This document shows positions 1 through 7,266 of a stretch of DNA of 11,877 bases, piece after piece (within the stretch, counting starts at the first letter, position 1; every line of letters starts with the position of its first letter). The stretch covers positions 1-11,877 of the forward strand of contig JBPJFY010000028.1 in the NCBI GenBank assembly GCA_051208045.1, in the 5' to 3' direction. This DNA comes from LZORAL124-50-18 sp051208045. GTDB taxonomy: Bacteria > Pseudomonadota > Gammaproteobacteria > Pseudomonadales > Oleiphilaceae. The position numbers were made by a program, and so were the translations under genes. The notes below the pieces were generated by a model. The model was not told the origin of the DNA and ran no database searches. It was given only the letters and a program-made list of their open reading frames with translations.

Positions 1-150
1 CATCTGATCCTTCCAACGATAAAGCATGTTCGTTGCGATACCCAAAGATTTGGCAGCTTCAGGAATGGAATAACCCTGCTCCAGAACGAGCGCCACGGCC
101 TCTTCTTTGAATTCTTTCGGGTATTGCCTGTAAGTTCGTTTTTCGCTCAT
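1..150 (-). CDS. IS3-family transposase OrfA, N-terminal part
   Basis: OrfA of an IS3-family element, the DNA-binding half that is normally joined to the OrfB DDE integrase by programmed -1 frameshifting. Fifty residues are visible, starting MSEKRTYRQYPKEFKEEAVA. They contain the helix-turn-helix of the family: the A-V-x-L-V-L-E segment, then S-I-P-E-A-A-K-S-L-G-I, then the recognition helix ending L-Y-R-W-K. ATG at 150 is preceded by AAAGGTGTCATA, giving an AAGGTG ribosome binding site. The rest of OrfA, the slip site and OrfB lie beyond the left edge. Family assignment is confident; the subgroup cannot be decided from this part. Confidence 0.9.
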   Translation of the reverse strand, partial: MSEKRTYRQYPKEFKEEAVALVLEQGYSIPEAAKSLGIATNMLYRWKDQM

Positions 151-212
151 TATGACACCTTTCTGATTGACTGTTATTGTCTCTCATTAAAGTGTCCGGT
201 TCCATTAGACCA
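1..212 (-). mobile_element. IS3-family insertion sequence, left end and start only
   Basis: This is the beginning of an IS3-family element read on the minus strand, continuing off the left edge of the window. Its outer end is placed at 212 because the minus strand there begins TGGTCTAATGGAACCGGACA. It opens with the TG expected of IS3-family termini and carries the GGACAC core common in their inverted repeats. OrfA starts 62 bp inside. The element interrupts a small gene whose start lies at 388. The opposite inverted repeat and the target duplication are outside the window, so the boundary is an inference good to a few bases. Confidence 0.8.
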
Positions 213-388
213 GAACACGCTGCTCGGTTATTTATATTGAAGATCACATTGGGCTCATTGTGTTGCTCAATTCCGCGCTCGGCAAGAACAATATTTATCT
301 CCCCGAATTGCCGCTGCATAGTCAATGCGATATCGGGATCATACTTTAAACACGACGCATAAGATCCTACATAAATTGAAACGCCCAT
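213..388 (-). pseudogene. 5' remnant of an unrecognised gene downstream of tnsD, cut by IS3
   Basis: About 59 codons of a gene beginning MGVSIYVGSY and running to the IS3 end at 212, where the frame passes into the element. The start is set by a near-perfect Shine-Dalgarno (AGGAGGTGG) two bases before ATG 388; a longer version starting at GTG 403 would lie over that site. It begins 30 bp after the tnsD stop in the same direction, so it was probably the next gene of the tns region, in the position that tnsE or the first cargo gene occupies in other elements. The remnant has no signal peptide or membrane segment. I do not recognise the family: the visible part is a short hydrophobic strand followed by a helical stretch and E-R-G-I-E-Q-H-N-E-P. 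The 3' part should lie beyond the other end of the IS. Confidence 0.6.
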
Positions 389-413
389 ATCCACCTCCTG
401 CACGCTTGGCGTG
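389..413 (-). promoter_or_regulatory. Strong ribosome binding site preceded by a short hairpin
   Basis: Between the tnsD stop and the truncated gene, the minus strand carries CACGC-CAA-GCGTG (413 to 401), a 5-bp perfect GC-rich stem with a three-base loop. CAGGAGGTGG follows immediately, ahead of ATG 388. There is no U-tract, so it is not a terminator. It may stabilise the message or modulate translation of the downstream gene. The ribosome binding site is certain as a sequence match; the role of the hairpin is inferred. Confidence 0.5.
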
Positions 414-418
414 ACTCG

Positions 419-2734
419 TTATTGATTAAATAAATAGGACTTTAATCTTTGATTCGGCATGACATACCTATATGAACCAAACCCTTCATTACTTGGAGAA
501 ATGACTGGTATTAACTTCCCTGAACGCATCCACTTATAAACAGTATTTCTTGTTACACCGAAAAATTTCGCCAACTGAGGCCCTGTCACGGTCCTCGCTA
601 TTAAACGCTTAAGCGCAAAGACCTCTTTCTTATAACAGAAAATTTGTGCGGGGCATTCAGGAACAGATGTCGAGTGAAGATAACCGGACAGGACAAATTG
701 TTTTCTTACATGAGATCGATCGTACCCAAGTTGTTTAGATGCCGCCCGTAATGGCATCAATTCCGGATAATTTTCGAGCAATACTCTTAAACGATTTAAA
801 TCGGCCGCTGTATATTGAAAGATCGACGAGAGCTTATCGTGATGACTTGGAGGCTTGTAAGGGATTATCCATTCTGCGCGAGTTAACGAACGCAACTTAT
901 TAATAGTCACCCCAGCAAACTGAGCGGCAGCGCTCAAGTCATACAACAAACTTGGTTTGCAATGCGGTTTTAGCCGATTCAGGAGAGCCCTAACATGTTG
1001 CCACTTATATAGGCGGATTCTACTACGCTGTGTACATCCAATATTAACCGCTCTCAAAGAAGGCATGAGGTCTTCCCTGCCTCTAGATAAAAGAAAATCT
1101 TTTGCCTCTGTATAAAAACAATACCTGTCTCGAAAGTTATCAATATTTTCGTCAGAAAATCCGTATACCTTTCTGTTTCTGCAGTAACGAGAACTTGTCG
1201 TGATATAGCGTTTTGTAATCAGATAATAGAGTGCGTTTAAATTGATGTTTAAGAATTCCGAAGCCTCTCTCGCCGAACGCAACTCCTTTTTCTCGATTGA
1301 TTCCAGTGTTTGAAGGTATTGCCTATCGACCAAAAGATTGCATATAGGATCGTCATTGCTATGAAACTTATAAGCAATGCCTCCCTCAAGGCAGTCGTAA
1401 ATAACTTTAGAAAACACTTTATCTGGAAACAGCTGTAAAGATCTCAACGGTACACAGTTTATAAGATCAGAAGAAGCTCTCTGTTTTAGCTTCTGCTCTA
1501 ACGAAGAACAGGACGCCTTCAGTACTAGCCAATCTCTTTGAAGGAGACTCTTCCTACCATCCAATAGCTTTGCCTCAGCGAGCTGCTGCACCGAGTTTTT
1601 AGAGATCCCCATAAACAATGCAGCTTGATCTAGTGACAACCATGCGCCAAGACTTTCTTTCAAATGGCCATCATCACTTGCATCGACCAATCGAATTCGT
1701 CGACCACGTTGAACTAACTCTATAGTTTCGTATTCGACAATTCTTTCAATGTGAGCAGTTTTTCTCTCATAATCTTGAGCAACTTCCTTGATGGTTTTGA
1801 GCAATGAGCTAGCACCATATCTAGACCTGCAAAGAAACTTTGACCCATACCATCCGCTCTCCTCAAATATTGCTAGCTGATTATAAAAATCCCCCGTATA
1901 GCCCGCATCAACCATCCGCTTCACATAATCATGGCAATCACCCAGAACAGAACGAAACCTAGCATCGCTTTTCCCTTGAGATTCAACGTACCGCCTCATT
2001 AAAGGTTCAATATCGATAGCGTCATTTGCGATTAGTGTACCGACATACTTACAACCACTAATGATTCGCCGATTAACCCAGCTACGAATAAGCCTTTCAT
2101 CATGACTTCTAACACTCTGATACCAGAACCATAAGCAAAACTGGGTTTCATAAAGTCGATTCACAAGCGCCTTATCGACCTCAATTCGGTAACTTTCCAG
2201 GATGTAACGACATAACTCGACTTCATTCACTGAAGCATGCACAACTCTCTGACTGGACAAATAACGACCGCACTCACAACGAAGAATCGAAAAAGGATAT
2301 ATCTCAATTGGCCGCCCGCACTTGCAGCTAGTAGTTAATCGAACGGAGTGCTTCGTACAACAAGTAACTGGCAACAACTGCCAGACTTTCTGCCAGCAAC
2401 CCTTCTCGGCTAGGCAAATTGGGCATATCCTTGATCTTTGGTTATAAAGAAACTGCCTTGAAAATATTGAACCCTCGTTTCCCCTCTCTATATTGAGCCA
2501 CAACAAGCCATGAATAGACGCTTCATCGACACCAGTTAATTTTGATAAGTCCGCGACATTAGATTTAGTCAATTTCGGGTTAGGCTTTATGCGCTTATTA
2601 CTACCCAGCAATCCCGCCATCTCAAGCACGCGACGTTTACCTCTAGAAGAATTTGCACTGCAAACTCTGGAGAGCCAACTATAGAAAGACTCTCCTTCAA
2701 AAGGTATCGGCCTAATTAACAGTTTCGATGCCAT
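419..2734 (-). CDS. tnsD: TnsD/TniQ-family target-selection protein, long form with tandem HTH modules
   Basis: Target selector of a Tn7-like transposon: TnsD/TniQ proteins bind an attachment site and recruit TnsC there. The N-terminus (LIRPIPFEGESFYSWLSR, residues 6-23) is the TniQ signature. The zinc-binding part follows: C104-P-I-C107, C125/C126 with H129, then C137-K-C-G and C153-E-C-G. Residues 160-360 are helical without a clear motif. From about 365 to the end, helix-turn-helix-like segments recur near 365, 427, 486, 541, 597, 660 and 715. Each is followed by a short strand-rich stretch and an aromatic-containing helix; the last (L-A-K-F-F-G-V-T-R-N-T-V-Y-K-W) is a textbook excisionase/MerR-like HTH. 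At 771 aa it is much longer than Tn7 TnsD (about 508 aa). The start at 2734 has only a weak ribosome binding site. The gene is divergent from the short tniQ. The target site is unknown. Confidence 0.88.
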   Translation of the reverse strand: MASKLLIRPIPFEGESFYSWLSRVCSANSSRGKRRVLEMAGLLGSNKRIKPNPKLTKSNVADLSKLTGVDEASIHGLLWLNIERGNEGSIFSRQFLYNQRSRICPICLAEKGCWQKVWQLLPVTCCTKHSVRLTTSCKCGRPIEIYPFSILRCECGRYLSSQRVVHASVNEVELCRYILESYRIEVDKALVNRLYETQFCLWFWYQSVRSHDERLIRSWVNRRIISGCKYVGTLIANDAIDIEPLMRRYVESQGKSDARFRSVLGDCHDYVKRMVDAGYTGDFYNQLAIFEESGWYGSKFLCRSRYGASSLLKTIKEVAQDYERKTAHIERIVEYETIELVQRGRRIRLVDASDDGHLKESLGAWLSLDQAALFMGISKNSVQQLAEAKLLDGRKSLLQRDWLVLKASCSSLEQKLKQRASSDLINCVPLRSLQLFPDKVFSKVIYDCLEGGIAYKFHSNDDPICNLLVDRQYLQTLESIEKKELRSAREASEFLNINLNALYYLITKRYITTSSRYCRNRKVYGFSDENIDNFRDRYCFYTEAKDFLLSRGREDLMPSLRAVNIGCTQRSRIRLYKWQHVRALLNRLKPHCKPSLLYDLSAAAQFAGVTINKLRSLTRAEWIIPYKPPSHHDKLSSIFQYTAADLNRLRVLLENYPELMPLRAASKQLGYDRSHVRKQFVLSGYLHSTSVPECPAQIFCYKKEVFALKRLIARTVTGPQLAKFFGVTRNTVYKWMRSGKLIPVISPSNEGFGSYRYVMPNQRLKSYLFNQ

Positions 2735-2807
2735 AATGCGTAACCATTTCGACCTTTTAACTAAGAAGCCACTCGTATCCTAAAGTTTTACGAAGCAGGA
2801 TACCGAA
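2735..2807. promoter_or_regulatory. Divergent tnsD/tniQ control region with inverted repeat over the tniQ ribosome binding site
   Basis: This 73-bp spacer separates two divergent TniQ-family genes, so it must hold signals for both unless they are transcribed from elsewhere. GTATCCT (2775-2781) and AGGATAC (2797-2803) form a perfect 7-bp inverted repeat with a 15-base spacer. The right arm includes AGGA, the only good Shine-Dalgarno for the short tniQ, eight bases before its ATG at 2808. The repeat could be an operator for a dimeric regulator, or an mRNA hairpin that hides the ribosome binding site. No convincing -35/-10 pair was found on either strand. Confidence 0.45.
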
Positions 2808-3479
2808 ATGCAGCCCTATCTAATTCGCCCGAGAATTAAGCCCGATGAATCCCTTTACAGTCACTTAATTCGTTCCTCTGAAAGCAATATGATTTCAGCC
2901 GAAAGAATGTCCCAAAGCTTAGGCATATTGCATTCATATCACCTCAGACCATTGCATCATTCGGAGTTATGTACCGACCACGTCATCAGCAACTATGCAA
3001 CCAGGTTTAAACTACCTTTACCTGAAGTCGCGAGAAAATTAGCCACTCCCGAACTAAGCAACGGAACAAATTCGTTTGAATGGCACGGTCTTAATCTAAA
3101 CGCATCCGATCTATTACTATCTCCCAGGAGATGCCCCATATGCGTTATGGAACATCCTGGACTAATACGAGATCAATGGTTTCTAGGAACATACTTTATT
3201 TGCGGCTATCACCTATGCGACATGCAAAATAGGCCAGTTCAAAGAACTCTGCCCCACTTGCCTTTTATCGATGATCTCGCCATCAACTTCTCCCAAAATA
3301 TCGACGCCGTTTTCTCAGGAAAAGACCTGTCTAATCAAATCGTCAAACTCATTCAAAAAGACAAATATCTACTAGGTAAACAACTTGCAGGTACCCCCAA
3401 CCAAGAACTCGCTATTTCTAACAAACTTATACCTTGGCCTCCGAAGCAGCTTTCGCTGCTTGGTAGATCATTTCGTTAA
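2808..3479 (+). CDS. tniQ: Short TniQ-family protein
   Basis: A TniQ-superfamily protein of 223 aa, only the N-terminal part of what a normal TniQ or TnsD has. It opens LIRPRIKPDESLYSHLIR (residues 5-22), clearly paralogous to the start of the neighbouring TnsD. It carries one zinc-binding set, C109-P-I-C112 and C132-x-x-H135, with the aromatic Q-W-F-L-G between them as in the family. The second cysteine pair and the long HTH region of TnsD are absent. By family knowledge, small TniQ proteins bridge TnsC to a separate targeting factor (as in RNA-guided elements); whether this one does so is unknown, and no cas genes are seen here. It is the only tns gene on the plus strand, and its last 53 bp are antisense to the end of tnsC. 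It may be a genuine short form or a truncated relic. AGGA lies eight bases before the ATG. Confidence 0.82.
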   Translation: MQPYLIRPRIKPDESLYSHLIRSSESNMISAERMSQSLGILHSYHLRPLHHSELCTDHVISNYATRFKLPLPEVARKLATPELSNGTNSFEWHGLNLNASDLLLSPRRCPICVMEHPGLIRDQWFLGTYFICGYHLCDMQNRPVQRTLPHLPFIDDLAINFSQNIDAVFSGKDLSNQIVKLIQKDKYLLGKQLAGTPNQELAISNKLIPWPPKQLSLLGRSFR

Positions 3480-4431
3480 ATGCACCTTCCTGAGTAAAGA
3501 TGTCTTTAATAATATCTAGAGATCGTTTATCACCATGATTCTTGTATACGCCCTTACTCGCCAACTCACGCACTTTTTCGGACTTTAGAAGGAATACCTT
3601 AGCCTGGTGTCGACATTGCCTAAGCCCTAAGGATGCCTGATAGAAATCTTCAAGCGTCAAGTTATTTCTGCCATTCTTTAACGACATTTCCATCGCATAG
3701 TCGATGAGGTTCGCTGTCGTTCTTGGTAAAGCTCGCGTTGCAAAATAAAGCCGTTCAGGAAGATCAGCCTCATAAATAAAGTTCGGGTTATCTATATCCA
3801 TGCACTTGCTGAGCTTTTCGAGATATGTCGCCCATACGGGTCGTTGACCGTTGTAAATAGAATATACCGGCATGGTTTCAAAGTGCTGAAAACGAGTATC
3901 CAATTCTTCCTCTGTTTCTAACAATGCCTCAGCTTCATTAGTTCCAAATCCAACAATCAAAATCTTTGCATGAGTTGATATATCTTTAATAAAAGCGCGA
4001 GCCAATGGTGAGACCCTTCGAGATAGCCGATGCTCAATATTGTGAATCTCATCAATACAAAGAATTTCTACCTCACACTCCTCTAGCAACTTCCAAAGCT
4101 TTTCATAACCTCGGTCCAGATCATTTTCTCTGTAATCGGGATCTCCCAACTGCTTCAACAAAGTCCTAAGCATATATAATTGAGAAACATCTTTCGGGAA
4201 AGACAGGTGTACTAGAGGCACGATGTCTTTGTCGTCATTCTCAGAAGCTCGGCGCGGGTATCGTTTTATTAGATGTTCAATCAGCGTTGATTTTCCAGAT
4301 CCTGACTCACCCGTTACCAGAAGGTTTGGTGGGCACCGACGGTGCCCTTTTCCACGAAGAGATTCGATAGCATCGATAATTCTAAGAATACCCGGAGACT
4401 TCACAAATTCATTTTTTACGCTATTCATCAT
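3427..4431 (-). CDS. tnsC: TnsC/TniB-family AAA+ ATPase, transposition regulator
   Basis: AAA+ ATPase that forms filaments or rings on target DNA and connects the TniQ/TnsD target complex with the TnsAB transposase. Walker A is GESGSGKST (residues 41-49) and Walker B is EVEILCIDEIH (120-130). A sensor-1-like segment, ILIVGFGTNEA, lies at 157-167, and L-D-T-R-F (177-181) corresponds to the arginine region of TniB/TnsC proteins. At 334 aa it matches the compact TnsC/TniB class rather than the 555-aa Tn7 protein. Its ATG overlaps the tnsB stop by one base (TAATG). A second ATG at 4428 is better spaced from the GGAGGG ribosome binding site and may be the real start. The 3' end overlaps the convergent short tniQ by 53 bp. 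Confidence 0.93.
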   Translation of the reverse strand: MMNSVKNEFVKSPGILRIIDAIESLRGKGHRRCPPNLLVTGESGSGKSTLIEHLIKRYPRRASENDDKDIVPLVHLSFPKDVSQLYMLRTLLKQLGDPDYRENDLDRGYEKLWKLLEECEVEILCIDEIHNIEHRLSRRVSPLARAFIKDISTHAKILIVGFGTNEAEALLETEEELDTRFQHFETMPVYSIYNGQRPVWATYLEKLSKCMDIDNPNFIYEADLPERLYFATRALPRTTANLIDYAMEMSLKNGRNNLTLEDFYQASLGLRQCRHQAKVFLLKSEKVRELASKGVYKNHGDKRSLDIIKDIFTQEGAFNEMIYQAAKAASEAKV

Positions 4432-6425
4432 TAACCCTCCAGATGCTCGGTCTCACCAAAACTTGAACCAACGTGATTGTTTTCTAGCTCGCAGTAATCT
4501 TTAGTCGCCATTTCATTAATATGATCAGCATACTCGTCGCCGTTTTGAACTAAGTGAGCCTCAGACTTTTTACGATCAAACCGTTCTTGCGTTGCGGCAA
4601 TTCGTTTCTGATGAGCGATTCTGTGCTTACTACCAGATAATTCAGCAAAAGCATTACGAGTCCTTGATACAGCTTCATCGACTTCGATATGCTCACCATC
4701 CTGTTCTTTAACCTTCTTTTGTAATTCCTTCGCACATTTGTAGAGCTGCAGAGTAAGACCGTGATAGCAATCGTCAACTGCCTCTACATGTATGTATTCC
4801 TTGGTGATAGGGTTTAGAACCGATATATACCCGAGATCGTCATCGTTCCAGCGGAACGTAACTGATGGATTCTGATGATTCATGCGATACTTTTTCTGGT
4901 TAATTAATTCAAGACGAAGTTTTTGTAATTCTGTATTCGAGTAGGTCACAGTGTTATGGCTTATACCGGTGAGAGGTTGAATCGTTCGTTCTTGTATACC
5001 AGAGGCCAGCACTACATCTAAGGAGTCAATATTTACATCCATTCTTGGCTTGTAAAAATGTTCATTTTCAAGCCAAACATCAATAGGTCGGCGATCATCC
5101 AACCTAACGGATTTCTTGTAGTTGTTTTCATTAACAATCCACTTATACAAATGCTCTTTGAACTCATCGAGCCTTAGTATCGCGGTCTTCTGTGGATCAA
5201 GTTTATTCTCCTTCATTCGTTCAGAAATTGCTTCGACATAACCAGGTAGACGGTTTAGATGAGTTAAGTTCACAGTTAGGAACTTTCGCTCTACTGTCGG
5301 TTTACCCGTCGGATTTTCTACCTTTGAGTGTTCCTGTTCAAGCACTAGCTCAACTATTACAGCATCAAGTACTTTGCACCAATAGTGCCTTATATTGTCG
5401 GTACGAAGTGACTCAGGTATTCCATAACATGGCCAATCGCCAACAATGTCGTCGATGCCTTGGATTAACTTTTCCTTTGGCAAAATGGCTGACTTCAAGG
5501 CCTGCATTATTGTTGCACTAGAAGGAGCTCGGAATGAAACACACACACCAACGATCATGTCTGTGAAAACATCAACGACGAGAACTAATATTGGTCGTCC
5601 AATCGGTTCCCCGTAATCATTAACCACAAAACAATCGCATGGAGTTTCGTCAATTTCCCAAACTTGATTTATACGCGTCGCTCTTTCAGGCACCCCTAGT
5701 GATTTTAAGTAACTCTTTGCGGCTGCCTCTCCCTCTCTCTGTCTAATGACCTCATATCTTCCAATCACCTTATTCAATCTGTGACCGATGGTATTGAGGC
5801 CAACGGACTTTTGATCCAGTAGTTTGTTTTCAGGCCTTTTCAATCGTGTATCAAATTCCTCCTTTACAGCTCTATAACTAAACGTTGATCCTTTCACCAA
5901 ATACAGGTCACTAATCACCTGCATAAGCAACTTATCTCTTAAAGGTTCAGTCCGAATGTTATAAGACTCAAAGTATTTTTTAGGGATAAAAGCCATCCAG
6001 TTTTTTTCATGCTTAATCCACTTCTCATTCCACCGTTGAAGCGTTCTTATATCCGGAGGGCTTTCATCTCTTAGTTTATCTGCGACTCTCGCTATTGTGT
6101 CTTCACCTTTGATGGACTTCTTATACTTATCCACCGAATACTGGCGTAAGTAAGCGAGAATCTTAAATACGCGCTTTCTCAATTTGTCTGGTAGGTCTGC
6201 AAGACGAGCGTCCGGCAATGGAACGCCATCGCGAGCTAGTTTCGGAATTTTAATATCGCCTTCGAAAACAGCTGCGTTAAAGTCGAAGTAAGTAAATTCC
6301 TCTTCGTATCCGCGGCTAATGCAGCGTAGTTTGACTAAATCATCGCCAACATGAGTAACCTTCCATGGTTTTTGATCCATAACATATTCATCACCAACCG
6401 AAGCGATACAAGTTTTATGCGTCAT
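4431..6425 (-). CDS. tnsB: TnsB/TniA-family DDE transposase
   Basis: RNase H-fold transposase that binds the transposon ends and joins 3' ends to target DNA. The catalytic triad is visible: D259 in W-E-I-D-E-T-P-C-D, D343 in S-L-R-T-D-N, and E379 in K-P-T-V-E-R-K-F, with D and E 36 residues apart as expected of Mu/TnsB-type enzymes. Residues 9-62 form a small strand-rich N-terminal domain (G-D-E-Y, then P-W-K-V-T-H, then I-K-I-P). A basic helical region with HTH character follows (about 85-225, including D-I-R-T-L-Q-R-W). After the catalytic core come a strand-rich Mu C-terminal-like domain and a charged, helical tail ending near 664 that probably contacts TnsC. ATG 6425 overlaps the preceding stop by one base (TAATG), with a GGGGGGTGA ribosome binding site. 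The N-terminal domain is duplicated in the small gene just upstream. Confidence 0.95.
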   Translation of the reverse strand: MTHKTCIASVGDEYVMDQKPWKVTHVGDDLVKLRCISRGYEEEFTYFDFNAAVFEGDIKIPKLARDGVPLPDARLADLPDKLRKRVFKILAYLRQYSVDKYKKSIKGEDTIARVADKLRDESPPDIRTLQRWNEKWIKHEKNWMAFIPKKYFESYNIRTEPLRDKLLMQVISDLYLVKGSTFSYRAVKEEFDTRLKRPENKLLDQKSVGLNTIGHRLNKVIGRYEVIRQREGEAAAKSYLKSLGVPERATRINQVWEIDETPCDCFVVNDYGEPIGRPILVLVVDVFTDMIVGVCVSFRAPSSATIMQALKSAILPKEKLIQGIDDIVGDWPCYGIPESLRTDNIRHYWCKVLDAVIVELVLEQEHSKVENPTGKPTVERKFLTVNLTHLNRLPGYVEAISERMKENKLDPQKTAILRLDEFKEHLYKWIVNENNYKKSVRLDDRRPIDVWLENEHFYKPRMDVNIDSLDVVLASGIQERTIQPLTGISHNTVTYSNTELQKLRLELINQKKYRMNHQNPSVTFRWNDDDLGYISVLNPITKEYIHVEAVDDCYHGLTLQLYKCAKELQKKVKEQDGEHIEVDEAVSRTRNAFAELSGSKHRIAHQKRIAATQERFDRKKSEAHLVQNGDEYADHINEMATKDYCELENNHVGSSFGETEHLEG

Positions 6426-6628
6426 TACTTCACCCCCCTAACGTCAGACGGAGGAAGAACTTGAATAACACCACACACAACCTGCCTGTTAAACTCTTCT
6501 AGCTGTTCTAGGTCATTGAGATCATGACCAATGCAGGTCGAACGAATAAGATTCTTATCGATACTAGTTACTTTCCAATGAAAGCCATCTTTTATATAAG
6601 TTTCGCCAGGGTTAACAAAAATAAACAT
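6425..6628 (-). CDS. Small protein, free-standing copy of the TnsB N-terminal domain
   Basis: A 67-aa protein (68 if GTG 6631 is used) encoded between tnsA and tnsB. It is not an accidental ORF: it has a GGAGGG ribosome binding site six bases before ATG 6628, overlaps the tnsA stop, and its own stop overlaps the tnsB start (TAATG). It aligns over nearly its whole length with TnsB residues 9-62. In the small protein GETYIKDGFHWKVT matches GDEYVMDQKPWKVT of TnsB; further on, N-L-I-R-S-T-C-I matches D-L-V-K-L-R-C-I, and F-N-x-x-V-x-x-G-x-I-x-x-x-P is shared. It lacks the DNA-binding helices and the catalytic domain. Plausible roles, all inferred, are an accessory subunit of the TnsAB complex, an end-binding helper, or a titrating inhibitor of TnsB. 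I know of no named gene for it. Confidence 0.85.
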   Translation of the reverse strand: MFIFVNPGETYIKDGFHWKVTSIDKNLIRSTCIGHDLNDLEQLEEFNRQVVCGVIQVLPPSDVRGVK

Positions 6629-7266
6629 CACAAACCCTCCGCAACTGAAACAACAGATCGATGGTCGATCAATGACGCTAAATCGGTCTTCAAGTAACCA
6701 TAAGTAATCAACGAATAAACAGTACTTTGTTCGACGTCGTGACGGCGTATGTAATCGTCAAGTGGATACAAGCGATTAAATCCCTTGCGAACAAGGGCCA
6801 GCACCTCTTCAATGACCGCCACTCTAGGGAGGCGTTTTCGGTGACTATATAGAAATCGAAGGTTCAGATACTCAGTGCGACTAGGGATATGCTTCTCAGT
6901 CATAATCATGAAGCGATATCCATGTTTTGGGAGCTCACGAGCGACAAAGGCTAGCTTTTTCTGGAGATACAAATCTTCCAAAAAGCGGGAAGGTTTCACT
7001 TCAATAACGAGCGGCGTCGTATCATTCTTCAAATGTACGCAAAAATCCGGAGTATAACGACGCTCTTCACCATCCATATTAAATAGGCACGTGAATGGCT
7101 GGCATATAATCTTGCTCACCTCGGAATTGAACAAGAGTTTCCAACCGAGATTACGTTCATTCCTCGACATCGTGGCAATAACAGAGTTATTCTCCACATC
7201 AGGGATTTTGGTTATTACATGTACAGGCGAAGGCCCGATTTTTATCTTTGGTTTAACGATTTCCAT
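6628..7266 (-). CDS. tnsA: TnsA-family endonuclease
   Basis: Restriction-enzyme-like PDDEXK nuclease that cuts the 5' ends of the element and so, with TnsB, gives cut-and-paste rather than replicative transposition. The active site is visible: E37 in S-R-N-E-R-N, D74 in R-Y-T-P-D-F, and E89-V-K91 in L-V-I-E-V-K-P-S. Tn7 TnsA has Q-V-K in the last position; E-V-K is the more general nuclease form. The C-terminal third (about 150-205) is helical with an HTH-like segment (V-E-Q-S-T-V-Y-S-L-I), as in the TnsA C-terminal domain. At 212 aa it is slightly shorter than Tn7 TnsA (273 aa). ATG 7266 has GAGGA eight bases upstream. It is the first gene of the tnsA-small ORF-tnsB-tnsC operon. Confidence 0.93.
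   Translation of the reverse strand: MEIVKPKIKIGPSPVHVITKIPDVENNSVIATMSRNERNLGWKLLFNSEVSKIICQPFTCLFNMDGEERRYTPDFCVHLKNDTTPLVIEVKPSRFLEDLYLQKKLAFVARELPKHGYRFMIMTEKHIPSRTEYLNLRFLYSHRKRLPRVAVIEEVLALVRKGFNRLYPLDDYIRRHDVEQSTVYSLITYGYLKTDLASLIDHRSVVSVAEGL

Noticed and set aside
59..403. A 114-codon open frame spanning the IS3 end and the truncated gene
   Set aside because: It is a chimera: the first part belongs to the interrupted gene, and the rest is out-of-frame reading through the IS end and orfA.
5192..5521. A 109-codon plus-strand frame inside tnsB
   Set aside because: It is antisense to the catalytic region of tnsB, lacks a ribosome binding site, and shows no recognisable protein features.
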